From contig CALNVZ010003433.1 in assembly GCA_940671915.1 (NCBI GenBank), positions 23,726,886 to 23,790,885 on the forward strand: DNA of 64,000 nucleotides. The letters are read 5' to 3'. Below, in pieces: positions 12,669 through 23,710 of this stretch (within the stretch, counting starts at the first letter, position 1; every line of letters starts with the position of its first letter). Both the position numbers and the translations under genes were made by a program. The notes below the pieces were generated by a model. It saw only the letters and a program-made list of their open reading frames with translations. It made no database searches and was not told the DNA's origin. This stretch comes from Paracentrotus lividus. Lineage: Eukaryota; Echinodermata; Echinoidea; Camarodonta; Echinidae.

Positions 12669-13145
12669 AACAATGCATTTTGATTGTTGGGCGCTCTGAT
12701 TAGCTACTGGTAGCTATCGCGAGGAGCTCCGCTTCCCGGTTGCAATGACTGAAGTGCGTTGACCGTAACTGAACAACGCGATTCAGCTGTTCCCGATAAA
12801 GACCGCTTTGTCGTGCGCGCGGTCAATCATAACCAAATTGGACCCATTTCGCAAGAAAAACTGCAAAACTCGACTTCAAAAACGGTTAAGCGTAGACCCA
12901 CTCTTTCAATATTTTTTAGAATAAAGAAGAGAAATATAAAAAGGAACTTCAACGAATCCACTGTCGGACTACGCCCAACATTTCAAAACGTATATAAGAA
13001 ATGAGGACTTACCAAAAAAATAAATGACGAATCTAAATTTTATCGTGACTATTGTTCATTGGAAGGCACAATGGTAGTGTATTTCATATGCTAATTCGTG
13101 ATCATTCGAGCGTCATGCATAAATTACTAAATTATGGAGTAAACA
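12669..13145 (+). repeat. interspersed repeat, copy 2
   Basis: Second copy of the repeat at 5616-6060, sharing 'gcgctctgattagcta', 'ttgaccgtaactgaacaacg' and 'gtgactattgttcattgg'. It contains a stretch near 12965-13010 that is absent from copy 1. Confidence 0.8.
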
Positions 13146-13154
13146 TTTCTCCGT

Positions 13155-13390
13155 GGATAATAGAGAAGAGAAGATGATGGACATGATGGAGAAGAGGAGA
13201 TCATGCCTTTGCTTTGGTTGGACTCTTGGAGAAGAAAAAAAAAATCATATAGATTTAGATCTAGGCCTAGATAAATTAGACTTCTAAGTGACCTGATAAG
13301 AGAGGAAAAAAAATATAGAGAAGAGATTTAGAGAAGATGATTGAGAAAAAATGATGGAGAAGGGAAGATGAACTGATAGAAAGAAAAATA
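13155..13390. repeat. GATGATGGAGAAGA satellite block
   Basis: Same purine-rich word family as the other satellite blocks, here broken by 'ttagatctaggcctag'. Confidence 0.7.
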
Positions 13391-13707
13391 TGATATCTAT
13401 TACTTTTAGGATAGTATCCGTGTTCATTGATCGGTTGATAATAAGATAGTGCAACCTTTCTTTCTTTTTTGGGTGTCGTATCTTGCATTCCTTCATGAAT
13501 CAGTGATACATCTAAATCTGCATGCAGTAGGGCTAGCCTGCGTGGATATGCCTGGTGGTTGTTCTGAGTATGATATTACTTCATATATTTCAATGCAAAA
13601 AAACAATTGACCAAGTTGCAAAACCTGCCACTTGTAGTCCCACTTGCACTCCATATACCAAATCTTTAAACTTTCCTCCCTTTTTGGGACTCCTTGGTGA
13701 CCTGAGT

Positions 13708-15720
13708 CAGGCGCGGATCCAGGATTTTCCAGAGGGGGGGGCCCAACTTTGAAAAAAAAAATCTTGCGAGCGGAGCGAGCAAACAAGCGCGAAGCGCGAG
13801 TTTAAAACATTTCTCGACATATAGGCCTATACTGACCTAAAACGAGGAATTTAAACAATTTCATTTTTACTCCTACGAAAACAAATTGATAATATATACT
13901 AGCAAAAAACAAACAAAAAAAAATAAAAAATAATAATGTGTTTTAGATTTTAAAAAATTAATTAATTAAAAAAAAACAAAGCGAGCGCGAAGCGCGAGCC
14001 GAAAGATTTTAGCTATTATTTGAGATAATTGTGCATTATACTAGACCCTATTTAGTATCCACGAGCGCGAAGCGTGAGGTGAAAACTTTAAGGTAAAAAA
14101 TTTGAATTAATTGTGCATTATATACCCTACTGAATTGGTATCTGCGAGTGCGAAGTGCGAGCCGAAAATTTTGAGTTCAAAATTAGAGTTATTTGTGCAT
14201 TTATATGTTTTAGTATCCGCGAGCGCGAAGCGCGAGCTGAAAATTTTGATGCAAAAATTGGAGTTATTTGTGCATTATGATTTAGTATCAGCGAGCGCGA
14301 AGCGCGAGCCGAAAATTTGGGGTTTTAAAAGATATATGGAATAAAAAAAGGGGCATTCCTGGCATTAAAAATTTTGTAGATAATTGTGCATCACATACCC
14401 TATTCAGTATCTGCGAGTGCGAAGCGCGAGCCGAAAATTTTGAGCTAAAAATGGGAGTTATGTGTGCATTATGGTTTAGTATCCGCGAGCGCGAAGCGCG
14501 AGCCGAAAATTTGGGGTTTTAAAAGATATATGGAATAAATAAAGGGACATTTCTAGCATTAAAGATTTTGTAGATAATTTTGTATCATAGACTCTATTTA
14601 GTATCTGCGAGCGCGAAGCGCGAGCCGAAAATTTTGGGTTTGAAAAGATATATGGAATAAATAAAGGGGCATTCCTAGCATTAAAAATTTTGTAGATAAT
14701 TGTACGTCATATACCCTAGTATCTGCGAGCGCGAAGTGCGAGCCGAAAATTTGGGGTTTTAAAAGAGATATGGAATAAATGGAGGGACATTTCTGCATTA
14801 AAAATTTTGTAGATAATTGTGTATCATAGACCCTATTTAATATCCGCGAACGCGAAGCGCGAGCTGAAAAGTTTGAGTTAATTATGCATACACCCTACTG
14901 AATTGGTATCTGCGAGCCGAAAATTGTGCATTATGGTTTAGTATCCGCGAGCGCGAAGCGCGAGCCTAAAATTTGGGGATTTAAAAGATATATAGAATAA
15001 AATAAAGGCGCACTTTCTAGTGTAAAAATTGTAGATAGTTGCGCATTATATACCCTTCTGAATTGGAATCTGCGAGCGCGAAGCGCGAGTCGAAAATTTT
15101 GAGGTTTTAAAAGTTATATGGAATAAATAAAGGGGCAATTTCTAGTACTAGATAATTGTGTATTATAGACCCTATTTAGTATCCGCGAGCGCGAAGCGCA
15201 AGCTGAATATTTTTCAAGGTAAAAAATTGGAGTTAATATTTGTGCATTATGATTTGGTATCAGCGAGCGCGAAGCGCGAGCCGAAAATTTTGATAAATAA
15301 AGAGGCAATTTCTAGTATACCCAGGAGGCCGAGGGTCCACGAGGCCTCTTTTCTTTGTGAAATTTTGAAACTTTAGTTTTAAATATTTTCCTTATATTTA
15401 CTTTTCGTCACTATTGTATTTCTTTCCCTTTAAAAAAAGGCGTTTGAGCAATTTTTTGCAAAATACAAATGGAGAAAAATCGCTCTTGGCCCTCCCCACA
15501 TTATTAGTTATGGTCGTTTAGAAACCAAATAAAACCTATTTCGAGCTTCTTATTGAATAGAGTTGGCCAAATTGTACAAGCATGGGCCTATCCCTTCTCT
15601 TTCTTTCTTTTCTTTTCTTTCTTCTTTTTCCTTCTTTCTCCCTTTTCTCCTCCTTTTTTTTTTTTTTTTTTTTTGGGGGGGGGCCCGGGCCCGTCGGGCC
15701 CCCCCCTGGATCCGCGCCTG
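13708..15720. mobile_element. 2.0 kb TIR element with GCGAGCGCGAAGCGCGAGC array
   Basis: The left terminus CAGGCGCGGATCCAG (13708-13722) and the right terminus CTGGATCCGCGCCTG (15706-15720) are perfect 15 bp inverses. TGAGT directly precedes the left end and follows the right end, a candidate 5 bp target duplication. The terminus is reminiscent of hAT-type non-autonomous elements; that is from memory of the motif and is tentative. The interior has about 16 copies of a GC-rich motif near GCGAGCGCGAAGCGCGAGC followed by CGAAAATTTTGAG, spaced roughly 70-125 bp apart in AT-rich DNA. No transposase frame is present. Confidence 0.75.
15590..15690. repeat. (TTTC)n / poly-T / poly-G tract
   Basis: A TTTCTTTTC-rich stretch passing into a long T run, then G and C runs, at the right end of the 2.0 kb element. 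The frame through it is low complexity. Confidence 0.85.
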
Positions 15721-16144
15721 TGAGTATTCGAGTCCCCTCAGTCCTACCTCAGGAATGAGTTGAGTTTATATGTAGAGTACCTAGTGGATGCATGCAGTAC
15801 ATTAGTCCACACACTCTATTTCCTGAACAGACAAGAAAAAAAATCCAATCAAAGATATCACAAAAACTTTTGAGGAAAATTTATAAATTCATGAAACCAT
15901 CAAAAATACACTTCATTGAAACAGGAAATGAAAATTTACGTTCATTTTAATTATGTGCATGGACTAATGTACAAAGCAAAATTGACATGGTCAAGTAATC
16001 GACTCAGCTTGAAAAAATTAAGTGTGGTGACGTTTTAGTTGTGGTTTTTAAGCCGGCAGGTCACATTGTACTACAATTTTCTTTATCAATGTACAGAAAT
16101 ACAGATACAAAGTGATGATTGGCTGATCTAATTAAGTCTGCACC
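15721..16144. other. 5' flank of VHL
   Basis: Gene-free 424 bp ahead of the VHL start codon. It presumably contains the promoter and 5' UTR. No TATA box or CpG-dense block stands out. Confidence 0.5.
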
Positions 16145-19100
16145 ATGGGGGACCATAATAACGAAGATCGGAACAGGATTCCAAATCCGCTGAAATCCAG
16201 GTCGTCTAACATCAAAGCCTTTGTGTCATTCAAGAACAGCACGGACCGAGTAGTGGACGTGATATGGATGAACTTCCATGGTCAGAGACAGACTTACACA
16301 GAGGTAAGAGAAAATGAGAGGTCAAGCCAGAAAGTATTAATCGTTTGTGCAACGTGTCATGCCCGACGTGTCAGGTTTGCATTGGATTTGCAGAATATCC
16401 TTGTGTCGGACGCAGGTACGTGCAAATGATTTCAGGCCGTACTGTTGCTGCAGCAAAGTTGATTTGGCAGCCGCTTAATTACACATGCTGTGAGAGACGC
16501 ACTTCAAAAAAAATTTCACGACCCTCTGTGACTACATGGCATTGATTATAACCTAATTAACGTGAACACATGGTTTAATGAATGCTTTTTAAAAGAATTT
16601 TTTTTTTTGGTATGACAATTTATCATTACTAATACCTGTTTGGTCACTGTATTTGTTATAACCCTATCAGTCGTTACAATATTATAGACCAGTATGAGTA
16701 TGTCTACTCTCATTATATACTGAGATTTTTTTTTTAATCACTTGGCAATTCTCCCCATATCAATTACAAAGATGTGGGCAATTTTAAGCGAAAGTGGACA
16801 TGGAGCTGAAACTTTAATGTGTTGCTGTGCCTTTGTAATTGCAAATTAGGATCTGAAATTAACACAGAGGCCTGTTTACAATACAACTAATAATTTAAGT
16901 TTAAAAATTCTGTGATTAAGTTTTCTTGCGCTGAATAATTGATCTAACCCAAATTTGCACATATGGGACTATGTTACTTTAAATGCCTCTTATTCTTATA
17001 TCTAGTCACTTTTTTCTGATTTTTTTAGCTTAAAGTAATTATCATGTACTACTCTAACAAACTTTGGTCTTTATAATTCTTTGTAATGCATTTCCCCTCA
17101 CAAAATATAGATGTCACTCCGTAACCGGACATGGGTTCAAGTTTTACGTCATAATTACCAAAATAATGGATCAATTTTCTTATGAAAGGTGGCATATTGT
17201 ACCTAGAACAACATAGAATCCAATCAATAACTCACAATTGTGATAGCCATTTAAAGTTCATGGATTTCAAGCAAACGGTTTTCTGCTGAAATATGTCTAT
17301 TTTGCGCCACTCCGTAACCCTGTTCATGAATATTCATATCACATTAATTAAGTGGATCACCATAACAAATGTTATGATTTTGAAAAGTGGGTACCATTAA
17401 CTATTGTCATGAACCATTTCTTTGTAAATAAAGATCAAAGTATGGATGATAAATTTGTTTGAATGCTGAAATTTCTTTCTGAATGTTACTCCGTTCACTT
17501 GGAACTACCCATGTGCACAAGTGTTCAGTATAACACGATTTCATTATTACATAGAGGTAGTTGGCTTGGTCAAGAGCACCTTACCATGGTGGGACTGTAC
17601 ATGGTGAAATAATATCATTCGTTTTCATTTTGATCTTTTTTTTCCAGAATGGTCTTGCTCAAAGCAAGCAGCTCAACATGCACACCTTTGAGGGACACCC
17701 CTGGATTGTCCGTGACAAGTTTACCGGTGACATGCTGGAGTTTGTAGACCACGGTGTTGGGAAGCTAGTCTATATGCCAGAACCTTGGGATGGCAGTAGA
17801 GCCTACAGAGCGCCTATCGTTAAGATAAGAGTTCCAGGTAAGTATGTTTTTATATCTTCTGGGACAGGAGTAGAGCCTATAGGTGTAGTGCAGATTGTTA
17901 AGATAAGAGTACATATCAAGTATAATTTTAATGATAGGGCCTATATAATCTCCAACTCAATGGCCTGTATATGCTGATCCGCTGACTAGAGTTATATGAA
18001 GTTAAACGATAGGATCGCACAATAGCACCGCACAATAACAAAAGACTTCCAGCACGGAAGGAAATTTTCAAACTGTACAACTCTTGTACTGGAACAAGTT
18101 TCTAGTACAATGGAACGCACAGGATTAAACCAAAAATCCATTGAAATAATATCCAACAATATTTTGTTAGTAGCAGGGCTTCTTGCTTGCACTGAATACT
18201 GAGTACTATTGATATTCTTGGAGTAGTCAAGATGAGCCTACATTTTCAGCTGAAAAGCAATGTTATTGTTCTTCCCTGAATAAATTATGGACTCAAATTC
18301 TCCTCGGCTATTTTGCGGCAGTCGATTTTGTTATTTTGAACTTCATGGCGCTGACTCGTAAATCTCAGGAAAATATCCATTTTGTTGATAAATATGCAAT
18401 CAGTCAAATTATGATGGAATTTTTATGCCTCCGCCACCGAAGGTGGTGCCGGAGGCATTATGTTTTCGGGTTGTCCGTCCGTCCGTCCGTCCCGTTTTCG
18501 TTCTCGACGGATAACTTAGACCGGTTTGAGGATCACTTTTCAAACTGGATCATGTATGATATTGTAGGGCATGATCTGTTAGTACTTATGGTATTTAGGT
18601 TAAAGGTGACAAGGTCACAGGGTCATTGTTTGATGAAATGGTCGTTCTCGCCATAACTTAAAACAACGTTTGGGTCCTTCAAACTTGGGTAATGTGTGCC
18701 TATGGGAGGGGAATGAACTGATTAGATTTAGGGTCATGAGGTAAGGTCAAAGGTCACAGAATGTCGTATACATGAAAATGGTTCGTTCTCGCATTAACTT
18801 AAGAACTGTGTGACGGGTCAACTTCAACTTGAGTAATGTGTGCATATGGGAGGGGCAATGAACTTGATTAGATTTGGGGTCAAAGGTAAAGGTCACAGAG
18901 GTCTTGTATACATAAAAATAGTTTGTTCTCGTGATAACTAAGAATGTGTAACGGATCTCTTTCAACTTGGGTATATGTGATGGGACGACAATAAACTGAT
19001 TAGAATTTAGAGTCATGAGTCAGTTCAAAGGCACAGAGATTGTGTAGTGAAATGCTTGTTCTTGCGATAACTTAAGAACAGTTTGATTGATGAACATCAA

Positions 19101-20246
19101 CTTGGGTCATGTGTGCATTGTAGGGACAATGAATTTATTATATTTGAGGTCATGAGTCAAAGTCAAGGGGTCACAGACGTCATTCTATACATGATGGCAA
19201 GTTCTTGCTGTTAACTTCTGAACCGTTTTATGGATCAACTTCAAACTTGGGTCATGTGGGAGGAAGATGAATTGATTTAGATTTTTGAGGTCAGGACATC
19301 AAGGTCACTGTTATTTATGTAAATGACTCGTTCGCGTTTCATGCAATTTCTGAGGACCTTGACAGATCAACTTGAAAAACATGTTTATCTTTTTATTTAC
19401 ATCAGTAGCCTCTTCTGAGTTGGAAAATATTCTGATGATACAACTTTAATAGATTGGGGTAATACTCAAGATGTCATGGGTATAAATGGATGTAAAATAT
19501 CAAATATGCGGCATGCCTTTTTTTTTCCGATGTGGCAATACGGAGGCATGCCTTCCGACCGTGCGCGGTCGAAGATTCATCTAGTTAATAATGCAACTAT
19601 ATTTTAGCAAAATTTGGACAACTCTTAGCTTCAAGATAACGAGAAAAGTCACAAACTCGCCAAGCCATATCAAATTCTAAACCACCTATACCCCTAGTTT
19701 AGAATTCTTTACAAAAATTTGTATGTATCCAGTCTGCTGTCTATCGCAGTCTGGATTTGTATTTTTAGACGGACGCTTCACTAACTCTTCATAGAGAACC
19801 ATGTAAACCAGCGTTGCATTCTCATTTCAAAATCCATACTATTTCTATTTGCTAGCACAACTCTAGCCAGCAGTGCAGAATATGGGCCAATGATTTCAAG
19901 TTTATGGTCCTCTTTTTACAAGATTCATACCACAAATATGTTAGCAAGTTACAAAAAGAGTACTATTCTCTTTGAAACATCATGTTTTTTGGTGTAGAAA
20001 CAAAATTTTGAATATTGTGCAGTTTTTACTATCTATTATTCTTATTATATCTAGTCTTGTATGTTGAGTCATTCTAATTGGAATGCTTTCTTCTCTGCAG
20101 TGTACAGCATGTATGAGAGGTCGTTGCAGGTTGTTCGACAGCTACTTCGCAACAAGGATGACGTGGATGAATTGGAGATTCCCAAACAGATAAAGTATGA
20201 TCTTGCCCATGTACGAGACATTCTTCCAACACAGCAGAGCCCTTGA
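16145..20246 (+). CDS. VHL: von Hippel-Lindau tumour suppressor protein (pVHL)
   Basis: Three coding exons: 16145-16303, 17648-17837 and 20101-20246, with GT/AG introns, giving 164 residues. pVHL is the substrate receptor of the elongin B/C-cullin 2 ubiquitin ligase that marks hydroxylated HIF-alpha for degradation. Exon 1 holds the start of the beta domain (FVSFKNSTDRVVDVIWMNF, residues 27-45). The human hydroxyproline pocket W88, Y98, S111, H115, W117 aligns with W41, Y51, T66, H70, W72, so one residue is a Ser-to-Thr change. Exon 3 opens with the elongin C box VYSMYERSLQVVRQLL, matching human VYTLKERCLQVVRSLV, with Cys162 replaced by Ser. The start lies in a strong CACCATGG context. There is no acidic repeat N-terminus, so it resembles the short human isoform. 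Intron 2 splits the Val codon of PVYS exactly where human intron 2 does; intron 1 is placed differently. Confident. Confidence 0.95.
18425..19595. repeat. repeat element in VHL intron 2
   Basis: Begins with 'atgcctccgccaccgaagg' and a (GTCC)n run. Then come about six diverged units of roughly 120-145 bp containing 'gttcgttctcgc', 'aacttgggtaatgtgtgc', 'gattagatttggggtca' and 'aaggtcacag'. It ends at 'ggaggcatgccttccgaccg'. The terminal GGAGGCAT / ATGCCTCC phrases are inverted, which suggests an element with inverted termini enclosing a minisatellite. Confidence 0.7.
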
Positions 20247-20500
20247 AACATAAGACTTGCAGGGGATATGTTCATGTGTAAAGTTTATATTTTTTTTTCA
20301 CGAGTACATAACTCTTATCGAATTCAAAGGAAGTAATTGCAGCTGAACTTTAATAAGGAGATACATGTATTTACACTTGAAGGAGAACCCCAAGCTGCTT
20401 GATCTTTTCCACGAATGGGGTTTACTGCGTCATGTTGCATCAAGTCAAACTGAGCTAGCAGGGCACCTGATATATGGGCCTATTTTCTCCATGGACCTAT

Positions 20501-20506
20501 AATAAA
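20501..20506 (+). promoter_or_regulatory. candidate VHL polyadenylation signal
   Basis: AATAAA 255 nt after the VHL stop codon on the same strand. It is the first canonical hexamer in the 3' flank. Confidence 0.5.
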
Positions 20507-21310
20507 TTGGCATCATGTTCCATCACATCAGACTGAGCAGAGTTCTTGATTCATGAAGCTGTAATGCATTGAAGTAAGGACTTCCTCAGGACTCAGATCA
20601 AGCATGATCTGTCGCATTATGGAAAAAAATCTTGTATTTTGTAAAAACCAGAAACATTTGTGATATGAAACTTTTTCGAATTGGAGCCAGCGGCCATTTT
20701 CACGGAATGAAACCTTCGCGAATTGCGACCATTATATAAACTTAGTTGTACAGTTTACAAATTGTACTATTCATTGTATTGTGTAGACATGACTTTCTTT
20801 GGCATTTTACTTTCTGATGACAATAATTACCTTTCTGTGATTGATTGCTCCTTTTATGTACCAATGTGCTCCATTTTACAGTAATGTTCAATTTAAAGTC
20901 AATTTTATAATTATTGACACCTTGAGGTTGATTACATATAGTACAAGTATAATATTGATATTATTTTATATTTCTTGTTGTTTTTTGTTTATTTCTAGTC
21001 CTTTATTTGTGCAATATCATAATTAACATTTACATGTACATGTATCTGCATTGTGCATGTAGATGTAAAAGTGTCATGTTGTTAGTAGAAAGTCTAACGG
21101 AAAAGACATTAATCTATACTTGCCACACTTGACCCATGTCAGTTACAAGGGTACCGGGAAAAAAAAATGCCATCCTGTATCTTATGAATGCCAAAAAGTA
21201 ATTGACTACCCAACTTCTGGCTCTCAACAGACATTATAATAGGTTGTGTATACATTTCCATGTACTTCAGCGGTTCTTTAGTGTTCGCCAGCTACAGTGA
21301 GAACCCTCTA
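20507..21310. other. VHL 3' flank, no gene
   Basis: AT-rich; no coding frame with family similarity and no clear repeat structure before the TA-flanked element at 21311. Confidence 0.5.
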
Positions 21311-23055
21311 CAGTGCGTCCCAAAAAGAACTATACACTTTTGAAATGGCTACCAAATAAACAAATTATGGTCATGTGTCATATATTGGGGTATAGTAAAA
21401 GGGTGGAGGCGTTACATTTAGGAGGAAAATTTTTCACATTTTTTCGCATAGTATGATAGCAAAGTACAGTCATGAGCTGTACAATGTCTCAAATTGTAGA
21501 TAATTTATCAGGCTACATGTCTGTAAAGTTTCAGCTTAGTCCTGCTCATAGTTTTAATACGAAGATAATTTGAGTAGGGTAAGGTAGGGAGGGGAGGATC
21601 CTACGGTGGAGGATCCTACGTTGGAGGATCCTACGGTGGAGGCATGTGTTAAAGCATAGGGAATTCCCACTTTTGTTACTTTCTTTCTTTTTGTTGAGTT
21701 ATATATTTGTATCTAATCGGTCTTATAGGTTGAGTGATATATCAATCTCTTTGGAATTTATCTGGTTTTAAATAAATGTGAAGTAGATTTTTCAAAAGTC
21801 ATTTGATCAATTAATTAATCAATTAAAACAAACTTCATGCATGCACGGCTTATAGACAATGCATTGCAGGCATCAAAAATTGCAACATGCAATTTTATAG
21901 CAATAATTGTGGTTTTCACCCATTTCCTTTGCATGTACATAGATACAAAAATGAGTAGAAACATATTTTTTGTAATAAACTTTGTCGAAGTTGTAATTCA
22001 AATGTAAAAGACAGGATTTCTGCCAGTTATACCGGGTAAACAAATTTTTCTTCTTTTGTATACACTCTGTAGCGCGGTTTGAAAGAATAATTTTGTATTA
22101 CAAGTTTATATTTTTTAGAAGCATAGGGTCTTATTAACACTGTCTAAGTTGATTTATTTCAATTAATGCAAACAATAAGAAATTACTTGCCATTGAAATT
22201 GTGAAACTTTTTAAACCATTTTTCTTGTAACACCTTGTATAGCTTTAATGACACACCCTGTACAGGAAAAAGAATATGTTAATCATCTTCCTTACCATCT
22301 CAGCTTTCAATATATGTATACTTTTATACATGTTTGACTTACCATTATAACAAGAGCTGTTTGTTTGTGACAATGTACATTTCTACAAATGTTTGGACAT
22401 GTAACGCATTTTGCACCCAATTCATGACAAACGGCCATATATGGTTCTTGGGAAAAAAGGTTAGAGATACAATACATAAAGCTCATATCCTCAACTATCA
22501 TTATGACACAAAAAATTCCGAAAATATTCCATTCTTCAGTGAACAATGCCCACTTTTGTGTAGGACACAAAAATTAGCCTGCGCAGGAATTCGGTATTCA
22601 TTTATCACCTCTGTATGGCACGCCAAGACGGATTCAAGTAATAATGGAATAAATCGGCCAACAAAGACAAAAATAAACTGAATTCAAAGCAAAAATCAAT
22701 GATATAAAAACAAAACGGTGAAAAAAAATTGAGTATAATTTTGATTGTTTATTTCTGACTTTCGGTATGTCTTTTACTCTGTTAGCTGAGTCATTCCATT
22801 ATTCTTTGTTTCCCTACTGGCGTGCCATACAAAGGTGATAAATGAATAGCGAATTCCTGCACAGGCTGTTTTTTTGTGTCCTTCACAAAAGTGGGTATTG
22901 CTCACTGAAGAATGCGTTATATTTAGATTTTTTTTGGTCATAATGATAGTCGAGGATATGAGCTTTATATACATATAAACCTTTTCCCCAAGAATCATAT
23001 ATTTTTTTATTTGATAGCCATTTCAAAAGTGTATAGTTCTTTTTGGGACGCCCTG
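21311..23055. mobile_element. foldback element, 1.75 kb, TA-flanked (second family member)
   Basis: Starts CAGTGCGTCCCAAAAAGAAC and ends GTTCTTTTTGGGACGCCCTG, with TA at 21309-21310 and 23056-23057. This is the same terminus as the element at 1604-2978. Long inner inverted repeats pair about 22440-22680 with 22760-23010, including 'gcctgcgcaggaattcggta' and its inverse. Near 21595-21650 there is a triple GGAGGATCCTACG(G/T)T repeat. No transposase frame survives. Confidence 0.8.
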
Positions 23056-23411
23056 TATATCAAGGTTCTTTGTACCGGAAAATTGTAGTTCTTATGGTAG
23101 GTATCCTATCAATAAACAATACAAACGGAAAGAAATTGATTTCACCAGAGAAATAGCTTATGATGTCAGGTATTTTGTTATTGCTCTTTATAAGATCAAG
23201 TTTCCACTGTATTCTGATTTTCTAAATCATATTGATCATATTAATAGGGATGGCCACACAACAGCAAAAAGCCACTAGAACGGTTTCCACTTCACTGTAT
23301 GGATGTAGTCACCCATGCATTTACAATGCAAACAATAACCCATGCACTGCCTACTCAATAATACACAGGCATAGGAATAGCAAAATTTTCAATAAAAAAC
23401 AGCTTTCGAAA

Positions 23412-23710
23412 TTGTCATTTGGCCAGTGGTAAATATCAATCATTTTTATTCCTAATTGGTCAGTTTCTTCCATAGAAAATACCTCAGCAGGTGATCAACT
23501 TTTCCTGTTGAAAAAATTGATATGAAAACAACTACAGCGTGTTCAAAGTGATGCTTGTGTGTGATGTGTGTTATGACTGGAATTTCTCATGATTGGAATA
23601 AATTCAGATAAGGAAAAGTGGATATCTATAAAATGTAACTATTTTTTAACAAAAAGTGTATTGGGGTGAAAAACAAAGAACAACGTTTACCACTGGCCAT
23701 TTAAGTTTTA
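23412..23710. mobile_element. possible MITE, ~295 bp
   Basis: TTTGGCCAGTGGTAAA near 23418 is inverted as TTTACCACTGGCCATTTAA near 23688. The rest is AT-rich. Terminal matches beyond about 18 bp are weak. Confidence 0.5.

Noticed and set aside
13720-15300. CRISPR-like array, because of the regular GC-rich motif
   Set aside because: Animal genome, palindromic motif in an inverted-repeat element, related spacers of uneven length; nothing supports CRISPR.
14111-15376. Frames containing repeated LVSASAKREPKI
   Set aside because: This is the GCGAGCGCGAAGCGCGAGC array translated; repeat-derived, no start or splice logic.
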